Part shown: piece after piece, positions 33,307-42,096 of the stretch
Position numbering within the stretch: the first letter of the stretch is position 1
How the letters are laid out: every line of letters starts with the position of its first letter
NCBI GenBank assembly: GCA_963665395.2
Contig: OY762251.1
Location: forward strand, 3,720,001-3,784,000
Length of the DNA stretch: 64,000 bases
Origin: Bin87 sp963665395
GTDB taxonomy: Bacteria; Chloroflexota; Dehalococcoidia; Lucifugimonadales; UBA3495
Direction of reading: 5' to 3'
Made by a program: the position numbers and the translations under genes
Notes under the pieces: generated by a model
Database searches by the model: none
What the model was told of the DNA's origin: nothing
What the model saw: the letters and a program-made list of their open reading frames with translations, nothing else

Positions 33307-33773
33307 TGACAACCACCCCTTCCCCGTAACAGAACGCCGGTGCTATCATAAACCCACAGGCGATAACCGGACCGACGCCGCATCACCCACCCCGACCGGG
33401 TTCCCGTCAATCACGGCCAACACCTTTCAGCAACAAGTCGCTTACCGGGCACAAGAGGACGACTGTCCCCGACCGCTCTAATCGGGGCAGTCCCCTCGGC
33501 CACCGCGTCCGCCACAACGCGCCATGCTGGCGAGGCATGGAGAATAAGAGTAAAAAAGCAAGCGCATTTCCTCCGGCCGTAGGGCTGAAAAACGACGGGA
33601 ACCCGATCAACCCAAATCGTCCATCGCCTGCTCACCTTCATCTTCAATCAACCAGGAGGCCAACATTCACCAGCGCCAACGCTGACTGACCCGACCCAAT
33701 CACCCCAACCGGGCGGCAGCCCCATCGCCTGCCCGCCTGCCGCCCGTCAAATCCTCTCAATCCCGAAATCCTG
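33307..33773. repeat. Long dispersed repeat, copy A (intact)
   Basis: About 467 bp that recurs at 49553-51342 with roughly 85-90% identity by eye. The most conserved part is near 33500-33610. One- and two-base indels between copies break every reading frame, so it is not coding. It contains a hairpin (ACTGTCCCCGA...TCGGGGCAGT near 33462-33491). Copy A lacks the insertion sequence and the palindrome cluster found in copy B, so it preserves the empty sites. Confidence 0.85.
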
Positions 33774-33826
33774 ATCGGAGTTACGCAGTTGAATGCCTCT
33801 AGATCCTTCATTCCCCGGCCCGCGCC

Positions 33827-33959
33827 CAGGACGATTGCAAAGTCGATGAATACCCTGATTCCGCTCATCCTGAGCTTGTCGAAGGATGGCTTGACCGGAG
33901 CGTAGCATGGTTCGACAGGCTCACCATGAGCGGATGAAAAGGGCTTTGCAATCGTCCTG
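33827..33959. repeat. Nested inverted repeat
   Basis: Outer arms CAGGACGATTGCAAAG (33827-33842) and its perfect complement (33944-33959) enclose a second inverted pair, TCATCCTGAGCTTGTCGAAG (about 33865-33884) and TTCGACAGGCTCACCATGAG (33911-33930). A palindrome inside the loop of another. Confidence 0.85.
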
Positions 33960-33999
33960 GCCCGCACCGGCCGGGGTGTACGGCCTGTGCCCTTGGGCG

Positions 34000-34005
34000 T
34001 ACAAT
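34000..34005 (+). promoter_or_regulatory. -10 element of tRNA-Ser (TGA)
   Basis: TACAAT 17 nt before the mature 5' end, with a weak TGTACG 17 bp further upstream (33977-33982). Confidence 0.5.
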
Positions 34006-34022
34006 GGAAACCGCGGCGGCGC

Positions 34023-34113
34023 GGAGGGATGGCAGAGTGGACGAATGCGACGGTCTTGAAAACCGTTATGCGCTTCTGGCGCATCGTGGGTTCGAATCCC
34101 ACTCCCTCCGCCA
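34023..34113 (+). tRNA. tRNA-Ser (anticodon TGA)
   Basis: 91 nt, same acceptor stem and 3' half as the other serine tRNA, anticodon TGA in the loop CTTGAAA, long variable arm, encoded CCA. A36-A37-A38 is the MiaA/MiaB target context, and miaB is the neighbouring gene cluster. Confidence 0.95.
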
Positions 34114-34128
34114 ATTGTTGCTGGTTGC

Positions 34129-35562
34129 TCACTCCCGGTTTCCCCAATCCACGTATCCGGTGGTTCCCACTTCGCTGATCTGGACTTTCTGCGAGTATCC
34201 GCGGCTTGTGGCCGAATGGGTCCGGCATCCGGCAGCCGGGGCCTCCCCGTGCTCGTTCAGCGCCTCCGTCAGGACGCGGCCGTCCATCGCCTCATGGCCC
34301 TCGATCCCCAGCAGGCGCAGGATTGTTGGGGCCAGATCTATGTTGCCCGTTGGCGTCGCAATCAACGTCCCCTTGCGCAGGGACGGGCCCCGGGCCAACC
34401 CGGTGTTCCGCAATTCGTGGCGGCTCAGGCTACCGTGCTGCCCCTGTCCAACCGCCCCGCCGGTGGCCGGCGCGTGCCCCAGGTAGCCGGCCGAGTTGGC
34501 TTCGCCGTTCCACGGGAACGACATCATCAAATCGGGTGAACGCGGGCCGTCGGCTCCGATAATGGACATGGGCAATGCGCCAGCCGGCTGTCCAATCCGT
34601 TCCGACCCGAACAAAGGCCCGCACCAGGGTTTAGCAGTGAGCCACGCGGCCAGTTTTCTGGCTGTGGATGCGTCAGCCTCGTGAACGTAGAACAACGCCG
34701 AGCCGCCGTTGTTCGCCACCGCCACCCCGCCGCGTTGGTCAATTTCAGGAAACCCGGCGTCGCGCAGCATCGGTTCGATGCGAACCACCTCGCTGATGGT
34801 GGAATAGCCGTGGTCGGATGCGACGAATATATCGGTGGTGTCCGCCCGTCCGGCCTGTTCCAGCCACGCCAGCAATTCGCCAAACTCGGCGTCTGCCTCC
34901 GCCAATGCCTGGGGAGCGCGTCCCAACCCCACGCCGTCCTCGTGCTGCGTCTTGTCCGGCTCCGACGACCACAGCAGGGCCACCGCCGGGTTCCGTTCCG
35001 GCAGGATGTACTCGGTCATTATGCGCCGGGCATGGACCAGCCGCGCGGTGTTGGGCAAGTCCTGGGCCGGCCACTCCCCGAACCGGGATGCCAGTTCCTC
35101 GTGCAGCGAGCGGGGCAGGGTAAAGTCGGGATGAATGGTTGCGCCGCCGGCGGTGTCGGCATTGGGGTTATGCTGGTAGGCGTTCCCACTGGTGCCGGTG
35201 CCAATGGCGACGTACTCCAACCCATGACGACCCAGTATGTCGGCCAGCGTAGGAACTAACAGCGTCTTGCCCGTGCTATCGGCAATAGCCTGCAACGTCG
35301 GCTCCATTGCCGGAATGACGCGGTGCGGATCATAATCGCGGCAGAGGAACGTGTTGCCGGCCAGCCCATGCCGCCCCGGCGCGCAGCCGGTCACCAGGCT
35401 GGACACGTTGACGCGCGTAACGGTGGGGAAAACCGGATGGTGGTTGCTGAACGTAACACCCGAGCGGGCAAATTCCGCCAGGTTGGGCATCAAATCCGGC
35501 GTGATTTGCGCCGGTTGCAAGCCGTCGAATACTACGATCAGCGCTTTGCTATCTGCGGGCAT
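34129..35562 (-). CDS. Alkaline phosphatase superfamily phosphodiesterase/phosphatase
   Basis: 477 residues of the type I phosphodiesterase/nucleotide pyrophosphatase group. ALIVVFDGLQ supplies the first metal aspartate, FPTVTRVN the nucleophile threonine, SSEPDKTQHEDG and ASDHGYSTISEV the remaining ligands. No signal peptide is visible from the ATG at 35562 (AAAGGA upstream), so it may be cytoplasmic. Last gene of the hopanoid-led run, 28 nt after the nucleoside hydrolase stop. Substrate unknown. Confidence 0.85.
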   Translation of the reverse strand: MPADSKALIVVFDGLQPAQITPDLMPNLAEFARSGVTFSNHHPVFPTVTRVNVSSLVTGCAPGRHGLAGNTFLCRDYDPHRVIPAMEPTLQAIADSTGKTLLVPTLADILGRHGLEYVAIGTGTSGNAYQHNPNADTAGGATIHPDFTLPRSLHEELASRFGEWPAQDLPNTARLVHARRIMTEYILPERNPAVALLWSSEPDKTQHEDGVGLGRAPQALAEADAEFGELLAWLEQAGRADTTDIFVASDHGYSTISEVVRIEPMLRDAGFPEIDQRGGVAVANNGGSALFYVHEADASTARKLAAWLTAKPWCGPLFGSERIGQPAGALPMSIIGADGPRSPDLMMSFPWNGEANSAGYLGHAPATGGAVGQGQHGSLSRHELRNTGLARGPSLRKGTLIATPTGNIDLAPTILRLLGIEGHEAMDGRVLTEALNEHGEAPAAGCRTHSATSRGYSQKVQISEVGTTGYVDWGNRE

Positions 35563-35590
35563 GGGAAAATCCTTTTCGAGCCGGTCCTGC

Positions 35591-36532
35591 TCACGTCCAA
35601 TCAAGCAGCCGGCGGATCGCGGCGAGCGCGGCCTCTCGGTCCACGCCATCGGGCGCGGTGATGGATACCGGGCCGTCCGTTGGGTTGACTACGCGGGTTT
35701 GCCCCCACTTGGCGTTTTCGTCAGTGGTGTCCGCGTCGTCCACCGCCAGCGTGACGGATCGCAGCGTCAAAGCATCCGGGGCGATGGCGGCGATCAGGGT
35801 CAGCGGATCATACAGGTTAAACCGCTCGCGTTCCGGATCCCTGCGGAACCATCCGGTGAGCAGTTGGCCGGCGAGTTGTCCGGCGCGACTGGAGCTATCC
35901 AATTCCTCCGCCTCGGTGCGGGAAACAAACACCTGTCGGCACGGCGCCAGATCGATTAATGTCACGGGAACCCCGGACTCCATGACCATCCGCGCTGCCG
36001 TAGGGTCGCTGTAGAAATTGAACTCGGAGTAGGCGGTAATGTTTCCCGGAGTAGCCACGGCGCCGCCCATGACGATAATCCGCCGCGCCGCCGGCAACGC
36101 CGATTTGTAGCGCTTCATGACGCGAGCCAGATTGGTCAAGGGACCCAGGGCGATTATCGAAACGGCGCCGGGGTCAGCCAGCAAAGTTTGTCCGATATAC
36201 TGCACCGCTCCGGTTTTCGCCGGTTTTGTTTCGGGTTCGTTCAGCCGATGGGTCAAGCCGGATGCCGTATGCACGTGGCGCGCATATGCGAACCTCCCTC
36301 TCACCGGACGGGACGCCCCTTTATAGACCGGAATATCGGTGCGGTTGAGGTATTCGAGCAGCGCCAGCGTGTTCCTGGTAGCCGGCGCCAGCGGTACGTT
36401 GCCCGCCGTGGTGGTCAACCCGATCACTTCCAGTTCGGGACAGGACAGCGCCATCAGCAATGCGATGGCGTCATCGACCCCCGGGTCGGTATCGATGATG
36501 ACGGGTTCGGGCGAGTAGAAACGGTCCGCCAT
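35591..36532 (-). CDS. Inosine-uridine type nucleoside hydrolase
   Basis: 313 residues; cleaves N-glycosidic bonds of ribonucleosides. N-terminal VIIDTDPGVDDAIAL is the calcium-binding aspartate cluster; IALGPLTNLA and the late NLYDPLTLIAAI aspartate complete the site. Starts 3 nt after the SDR gene, so translated together. Together with the downstream phosphodiesterase it suggests nucleoside salvage next to HpnG, which itself releases adenine. Confidence 0.92.
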   Translation of the reverse strand: MADRFYSPEPVIIDTDPGVDDAIALLMALSCPELEVIGLTTTAGNVPLAPATRNTLALLEYLNRTDIPVYKGASRPVRGRFAYARHVHTASGLTHRLNEPETKPAKTGAVQYIGQTLLADPGAVSIIALGPLTNLARVMKRYKSALPAARRIIVMGGAVATPGNITAYSEFNFYSDPTAARMVMESGVPVTLIDLAPCRQVFVSRTEAEELDSSSRAGQLAGQLLTGWFRRDPERERFNLYDPLTLIAAIAPDALTLRSVTLAVDDADTTDENAKWGQTRVVNPTDGPVSITAPDGVDREAALAAIRRLLDWT

Positions 36533-36535
36533 AGT

Positions 36536-37576
36536 TCAGCCCGGTTCCATCAGGACGGTGTGGCAAAATACTCGCGCCGCGCGAACCGAGGAATACTTGA
36601 ACCTAAACTTGGCTTGCTGTTTGAATTTGTTGGCGCCGACGATCAATGGGTACTTGGCGAGTTCGGCTCCAACCGAACGTCGCAACCGCCCCGCCCGGCG
36701 GCTCCGCGTCGCAACGGCATCTTGGCAGATACCCAGCATTTCTTTTGAGGAGATGACGCCGTCGCCGACTATGTTGAATATGCCGTTGAGTTGCCGGCTG
36801 ATGGTCGCCTCCACGGCCCGAGCCAGATCGTGCTGATGCACCAACTGGATTGGGAATTCATGCTTCCGGCCCGCGTTCAGCGCCGGATAGAATAATTCAT
36901 CTACGACCGGACTGGAGCAACCCGGGCCAACTGACATTGCGGTACGCAAAATCGCCACCCGCATAGCATCGGGATCTTCGACGCCAGGCATCGCCGGTAT
37001 GGGCGGTCCGTCAGGTGGCGGCAGAGCGGGTTCAGCCGTAACCAGGTAACGATGCTGTGGCGCCGGGTCGGCCCCGGAACGCTCGGTAACCGGTATCGGA
37101 TTGCTCTTTCCAATCCCATAGGCGCGAATGTCGGACAGGTACACAAATTGGCGCACGCCGGCGATGCGGGCGGCATCGACCCAGCGCGAGGTGCGTTCAA
37201 TGAACGCTTCCGGGGCCGGGCCGTCGTAGTGGCTTCCAACGTGGATAATGGAGTCAACGTTCTCCAACTGCAAAACGTCGGGCATCTCCGCCATGGTGAG
37301 CTCCCGTCGTTCCGAGAACAGATCCCAAGCCTTGGACTGCATCACCTCGGGAATATCAGCAAGCGTAAAGGTTCCTCCCACCCGATTTTGCGCCAATCTG
37401 TAGCTTGAAACCCGCTTCACCGGCCAGCGCATGGGCCGGTCGGCAATGGCTACCAACCAGTAATCCGGACGCTCGGCTTCCAGGTGCAGTAGCATCCGCG
37501 CCCCAAAACCTGAAGACGCTCCGACAACGGCCACGGCTTTGGAACGAGTCTGATTTGCGGTTTCAGTAGGCGTCAT
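36536..37576 (-). CDS. NAD-dependent epimerase/dehydratase family (SDR) protein
   Basis: 346 residues with an extended-SDR shape: AVVGASSGFGARML as the nucleotide loop, VDSIIHVGSHYDGPA, VYLSDIRAYG and HQHDLARAVEATI. The usual YxxxK is not obvious, so catalysis is doubtful and the protein may be an atypical reductase or binding protein. Lies between the aldolase and the nucleoside hydrolase. Confidence 0.75.
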   Translation of the reverse strand: MTPTETANQTRSKAVAVVGASSGFGARMLLHLEAERPDYWLVAIADRPMRWPVKRVSSYRLAQNRVGGTFTLADIPEVMQSKAWDLFSERRELTMAEMPDVLQLENVDSIIHVGSHYDGPAPEAFIERTSRWVDAARIAGVRQFVYLSDIRAYGIGKSNPIPVTERSGADPAPQHRYLVTAEPALPPPDGPPIPAMPGVEDPDAMRVAILRTAMSVGPGCSSPVVDELFYPALNAGRKHEFPIQLVHQHDLARAVEATISRQLNGIFNIVGDGVISSKEMLGICQDAVATRSRRAGRLRRSVGAELAKYPLIVGANKFKQQAKFRFKYSSVRAARVFCHTVLMEPG

Positions 37577-37601
37577 TTGGGATCGTCGATAGCGCGTTAA
37601 A

Positions 37602-38282
37602 TCAAGCCGACGGTCCGGTTGCCCGGCTGTCTTGGAACATTTGCAGCTCCGTAGCTACAGCGTCGTCCGGCAGAGGGGCGGCGGCGCGGGGGCCGAAATT
37701 GCGCGCCATCACAAATATCTGCGCCAGCCGCTCCACCAGGTCGCAAACCTCCAACGCTTCCCATATATCCGGCCCGACGCCAACGACGCCGTGGTTGCGC
37801 AGCAGGGCGGCGTTCCGGTCGCCCAGGGCGATTTGGGCCTGCTCCGCCAACTCCTGCGTGCCGGGAAACGCGTACTTGCTCACCTTGATCGGCCCGCCTA
37901 TCGTCAGGAGCATCTCGTCGATCAGGGGTGGGATGTCTCTCCCAATGACGGCGGCAACCGACGCATAGATGGAGTGAGTATGAACCACCGCCTGCACGTC
38001 GTCGCGCTGGCGGTAAATCTCCAGGTGCAGGCGGGTTTCCGACGAGGGGCGCATTGGCGCCGGCGCAACCGGCTCGCCGTCCAGGTTCACCACCACCAGC
38101 TCGTCCGGTTGCAGCCGATAGTAGGGATGGTGCGTTGGCGTGACCAGCAACAGGCTATCGTCACCCGAGCCCGTCAGCCGCCGGCTCGTATTGCCCGAGT
38201 ACGCTCCCACCAGCCCGCGACGGTACATCTCCCGCGTGGCTTCGGTGAGTTCAATGCGTTGTGCAGCCCATTGGTCGGACAC
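37602..38282 (-). CDS. Class II aldolase/adducin family protein
   Basis: 226 residues of the fuculose-phosphate aldolase type, zinc-dependent. GAYSGNTSRR binds phosphate, PSSETRLHLEIY carries the catalytic glutamate, VVHTHSIYA and NHGVVGVG the zinc histidines. Starts 4 nt after hpnE on the same strand. Related enzymes act in sugar breakdown and in 5'-deoxyribose phosphate salvage. Confidence 0.9.
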   Translation of the reverse strand: MSDQWAAQRIELTEATREMYRRGLVGAYSGNTSRRLTGSGDDSLLLVTPTHHPYYRLQPDELVVVNLDGEPVAPAPMRPSSETRLHLEIYRQRDDVQAVVHTHSIYASVAAVIGRDIPPLIDEMLLTIGGPIKVSKYAFPGTQELAEQAQIALGDRNAALLRNHGVVGVGPDIWEALEVCDLVERLAQIFVMARNFGPRAAAPLPDDAVATELQMFQDSRATGPSA

Positions 38283-38286
38283 GTCG

Positions 38287-39687
38287 TTACTCCGGCGGGC
38301 CGTCGGCGCTCAGGGAATACGACATCACCGCCGCGGCTGCATTATAGCCGCTGATCACCGCGCTCTCCATAGTAGAAGGCCAGCCGGTATCGGTCCATTC
38401 CCCGGCCAGGAACAAATTGGGCGAAGCTGTACGCGGGCCAGGACGGAGGCGTTGCGCGCCCGGAACACAACGAAACGTCGCGTTCCGTTGTTTCACCACC
38501 GCTGCGTCCAATAATATCGCCTCCCTTGCGGCGGGGAACGCGTGCGCCATTTCGCCTACGACCATCTCCGTCAGTTCGGAGCGGCTGGCGTCGATGAAAT
38601 CCCAGGCCGCGCTGATGGAGATGGTCAACGACTGACCGCCGTCCTCGTCACCGCCGCCGGTCCGAATCAGCGACCCGTTGAAAACCCATTGCAGCGGGCT
38701 GTTCAGAAAATATCGGAAATCGCCGGACATCACCTGGCGGTCGTAACGGAGATGCACGTTCACGATGGGCGAGGTCTGCAACTGGCCCAGGGTCGAAAAT
38801 GGTTCCAAGCCTGAAAGTTCGACAGGCAAAATGTTGGGCAAGGTCCAGAACGGGATTGCGCTCACAAAGACGCCGGCCGAGAAGACTTGTCCACTGCTGT
38901 CCGTCACGTGCTTCACCTTCCCGTCCCGGTCGGTTTTTATGGAATGAACCGCGCAACCCGAATATATCTGGACGCCCAAACGTCGCAGATAACGACCAGC
39001 GGGAACCGCGATTGCGTCCCCCAGCGACAACATGGCATATCCAACATTGGCCTCGTTTCGTCCCTTGAGCATGCCCTCCTGCACCATCATGAGCCCCATG
39101 GCGGCGCTAACGTCGCGGATATTATCGTTGAGAGTGCCCTCGATCAGCACGTTCCATAGATTGTCGATGTTGCGCTCCGATTGGCCGTGCGCCCGCAGCC
39201 ATTGGTAAAACGTCATATCGTCCAGGTTATCGCGCCGGCGGTCGGCGCCCATGGCGGCAATCAGACCCCGCACCGCTCTTATCTTGTCCACCACACCCAA
39301 ATGTGGGTAGGTCAGGAATGCCGGCAACAGGTGTACCGGAGCGGGGGCGGGTATGCCGTAAAAGCGTCCGCTGCGACCGGTGCGCTCTTGAACCGCCACG
39401 TCAAGGCGGGGCTGCAAATACCAATCCGAGCGAGCGCCGATGCGCTCAAGGAACGCGATGAAGTTGCGACACGCCCCCACAATCACGTGCTGGCCATTGT
39501 CCAAATCCCGGTCGCCCTGCGGTTCGCGATACGAAAACGCCCGCCCACCCAGCGTCTTGCGGGCTTCCAGCAGGGTAACGCGCCAGCCCGATTCCGCAAG
39601 TCTCGCCGCGGCCGCGATGCCTGCCAATCCTCCGCCAATGACCAATGCCGATTGCGGCCTCCGGTTGGCGGCGGTCACTTTAGCCAT
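38287..39687 (-). CDS. hpnE: Hydroxysqualene dehydroxylase
   Basis: FAD amine-oxidase-type enzyme reducing hydroxysqualene to squalene. ALVIGGGLAGIAAAARLAE is the FAD loop and GGRAFSY the following motif; the C-terminal FLAGEWTDTGWPSTMESAV closes the FAD site. 466 residues from an ATG at 39687 that overlaps the hpnD stop by 13 nt. The frame stays open upstream to 40038 but only as hpnD antiframe. Confidence 0.93.
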   Translation of the reverse strand: MAKVTAANRRPQSALVIGGGLAGIAAAARLAESGWRVTLLEARKTLGGRAFSYREPQGDRDLDNGQHVIVGACRNFIAFLERIGARSDWYLQPRLDVAVQERTGRSGRFYGIPAPAPVHLLPAFLTYPHLGVVDKIRAVRGLIAAMGADRRRDNLDDMTFYQWLRAHGQSERNIDNLWNVLIEGTLNDNIRDVSAAMGLMMVQEGMLKGRNEANVGYAMLSLGDAIAVPAGRYLRRLGVQIYSGCAVHSIKTDRDGKVKHVTDSSGQVFSAGVFVSAIPFWTLPNILPVELSGLEPFSTLGQLQTSPIVNVHLRYDRQVMSGDFRYFLNSPLQWVFNGSLIRTGGGDEDGGQSLTISISAAWDFIDASRSELTEMVVGEMAHAFPAAREAILLDAAVVKQRNATFRCVPGAQRLRPGPRTASPNLFLAGEWTDTGWPSTMESAVISGYNAAAAVMSYSLSADGPPE

Positions 39688-40571
39688 GGGCCGGTAACCC
39701 ATGCCCGCGCCATCAACCCCAATTTGGCGCATTTGCTGAGGCCGATGCGCTCCCGGAACACGTCGTACCCGGCGTTCTCTATTTTTTTCAGAACGCCGCC
39801 ATAGATGAGGCCCAAAGCGGCTGGGCAGGCGCGGGAGCGACGGGACAGGTATGGCAGGAGCTGCCGGCCACTGGCGAAATGCTGGCGAGCGCGATTGATC
39901 TGGAATTGCATCAACCTGCCGAACTCGTCCGTGACAACCCCATTGGCCAGATCCGGCTCGCTCACGCCAAACCGTGCCATCTCGTCTTGTGGCAAGTACA
40001 CCCTTCCAAATTCCCAGTCTTCCCGCACGTCCCGACAAATATTGGTCAGCTGCATCGCCAGACCGAGGTCGATAGCTCCCTGGCGAGCTTCCTCACCGCC
40101 GCGGTAGCCGAAAATATGGATACAGATCAGCCCCACCACCGAGGCTACCCGATAACAGTACTCCCGTAATTCATCAAAATTTGCGTACCGGGTCTTGACG
40201 AGATCGGACTCTACCCCGTTCAGCACTTCTTCAAAATAATGCTGAGGGATTTCATACGCAGCGGCGACGTCGGCGAGGCCGATAAAAAGCGGTTCTGTAG
40301 CGTGCCCGGCATACGTTTTGTCCAGCATCCCCCGGAGATAATTCACGCGCTCCAGTTTCTGGGCCGTGGTTCCTTCGGCGTCCACGGAGTCATCGCAGTA
40401 CCGGCAGAACGTGTAGGCGACGTAGATCGCGCGCCTTTGTCGAGCGGGCAGGGTCAGGAAAGCGAAATAAAAATTGCGGGCTTCCCTGCGGGTCACTCGC
40501 CGGCATTCTTCATATGCCGCGGCCAAGACCTGTGGCGACGGCGGCGATGCGCCCGGGACTGGCGTGTTCAT
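39675..40571 (-). CDS. hpnD: Presqualene diphosphate synthase
   Basis: Joins two farnesyl diphosphates to presqualene diphosphate. Squalene/phytoene synthase fold with aspartate-rich motifs CRYCDDSVD and DVREDWEFGRVYLP. 298 residues, usual for HpnD. Starts 10 nt after hpnC; its own end overlaps hpnE. Order hpnC-hpnD-hpnE is the standard bacterial squalene set. Confidence 0.94.
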   Translation of the reverse strand: MNTPVPGASPPSPQVLAAAYEECRRVTRREARNFYFAFLTLPARQRRAIYVAYTFCRYCDDSVDAEGTTAQKLERVNYLRGMLDKTYAGHATEPLFIGLADVAAAYEIPQHYFEEVLNGVESDLVKTRYANFDELREYCYRVASVVGLICIHIFGYRGGEEARQGAIDLGLAMQLTNICRDVREDWEFGRVYLPQDEMARFGVSEPDLANGVVTDEFGRLMQFQINRARQHFASGRQLLPYLSRRSRACPAALGLIYGGVLKKIENAGYDVFRERIGLSKCAKLGLMARAWVTGPWLK

Positions 40572-40580
40572 AGCGTCGGT

Positions 40581-41579
40581 TCACTCGCTGGGCAAACCGT
40601 AGCCCATGCCGAATTTGTTGCTGAGCCAGGCGGAAGCAAGCAGCCACGCCTTGCGACGACCGGATAAAGCCGGCCGTTCGCTCAGGACATCGTAACCCCG
40701 TTGACGGATCGCGTCCAGGACGGCGATCCCGCCGCGGGTGAACAGGGCCACCGCGAGGCGGGCCGACGGTTCCAGAGTTTTGACCAAAGGCGCGCCTCTT
40801 TGGAAAAGCTCCATGGCCACGTCGCACTCGTGACGCAGCAGCGCGCGAAACTCGTCGCTAGCGCAACCGGACGCGATGTCTTCCTCACTCACGCCGAAGG
40901 CCGACATATCAGCCTGGGGGAGATAGATACGTCCCCGATCCCGATAGTCCCTCGCTACGTCCTGCCAGAAATTGGTCAACTGCAACGCGGTGCAGGTACA
41001 ATCCGCCAATCGCTGCCTTTCCCAATCGTCATAACCAAACATATAAAGGTACAAATGCCCGACCGGGTTAGCTGAGTAGGTGCAGTATTCAATGACTTCG
41101 TCCCGGGCGCCGAACCGCCCAGACCCCTGATCGATGCGGTTGGCTTGTATCAAACGCCCGAATGGCTCCCTGGGAATATCGAACTTTGCGACGGTATCCT
41201 GTACCGCGATTGCGATGGGATGAGACGGTTGACCATCATAAATCGCGTCCAACTCGGATTCCCACCAATCTAACCGACCCAGACGGTGCGCGATTACCGT
41301 GGGGTCCGGCTGGCCGGTTGGAACCGAAGCCGAGGGGTGATCCTGTGGGGCCGCCTCGTCGCCCAAGTCATCCACCATGCGGCACCAGGCATAGATCGCG
41401 TAAACGTGCGGAAGTTTATGTTTGGGGGTTATCCACCCGCCGACGTTGAAGTTTTCGTAGTGGCTGCGGGCCAGCCGCTCGCAGTATCGGTAGGCGTCAC
41501 CTGCCGAAACCGGACCCGCGCCGTCCCAGCTGGTGGCCGGCGCCGCAGTCGAAGAATTTTCTTCCGTCCGAGTGGCCAT
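40581..41579 (-). CDS. hpnC: Hydroxysqualene synthase
   Basis: Converts presqualene diphosphate to hydroxysqualene. 332 residues of the squalene synthase fold with ENFNVGGWITPKH near the start (an HpnC feature), CRMVDDLGDE and DVARDYRDRGRIYLP. Follows yjbQ by 5 nt. Confidence 0.93.
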   Translation of the reverse strand: MATRTEENSSTAAPATSWDGAGPVSAGDAYRYCERLARSHYENFNVGGWITPKHKLPHVYAIYAWCRMVDDLGDEAAPQDHPSASVPTGQPDPTVIAHRLGRLDWWESELDAIYDGQPSHPIAIAVQDTVAKFDIPREPFGRLIQANRIDQGSGRFGARDEVIEYCTYSANPVGHLYLYMFGYDDWERQRLADCTCTALQLTNFWQDVARDYRDRGRIYLPQADMSAFGVSEEDIASGCASDEFRALLRHECDVAMELFQRGAPLVKTLEPSARLAVALFTRGGIAVLDAIRQRGYDVLSERPALSGRRKAWLLASAWLSNKFGMGYGLPSE

Positions 41580-41584
41580 GACGG

Positions 41585-42028
41585 TTACTCGCCGACGATT
41601 TGGACCATTACTTCTCTAGGTCGAGGGTGGTCCAACTCGATGAAGAAGATGCTCTGCCACTGCCCGAATGGCATCTGTCCGTTGATGAGAGGGATGGTTT
41701 CGCTGCAGCCGAGCATCAGGTGCTGTAAGTGAGCGTGACCGTTGGGCGATTCTTCCTCGGTCATATTCACCGTTCGCACCGAAAAATCGTTGTGCCGGTA
41801 ATCGGCGTGGCGGGGGCACATTTCCTCCAGGAAACGCGCCATATCCTCAATAAGCAGCGGTTCGTTTTCGTTGATCTTCACCGCCGCGGTGGTGTGCCGC
41901 GAGTACACGACGACGAAGCCGTCCCTGACCCGGGATTTTCCCACACAGCCTCTAACCCAGTCCGTAATGTCGATGAACTCGGGCGCGGCCGTGGTGTTGA
42001 CCTTCAACGTGAAATTCTTGGTTTTCAT
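41585..42028 (-). CDS. yjbQ: YjbQ family protein (UPF0047)
   Basis: 147 residues with VYSRHTTAAVKINENEPLL, the HADYRHND stretch, NGHAHLQHLMLG and FFIELDHPRPREVMVQIVG. The family is called secondary thiamine-phosphate synthase from complementation data, though its true role is unclear. It is placed inside the hopanoid run between the cyclase and hpnC. ATG at 42028. Confidence 0.92.
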   Translation of the reverse strand: MKTKNFTLKVNTTAAPEFIDITDWVRGCVGKSRVRDGFVVVYSRHTTAAVKINENEPLLIEDMARFLEEMCPRHADYRHNDFSVRTVNMTEEESPNGHAHLQHLMLGCSETIPLINGQMPFGQWQSIFFIELDHPRPREVMVQIVGE

Positions 42029-42096
42029 AAGCTGCACGCCGGTGGGGTGGGGTTGGGATGAAACAGCGTTGATTTTCTCGATTGTTGACGATCCAT

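Noticed and set aside
33411..33647. Reading frame shared in part by both long-repeat copies (also 49517-49876)
   Set aside because: Shared only where the DNA is conserved; one-base indels shift the frame between copies, as in non-coding sequence.
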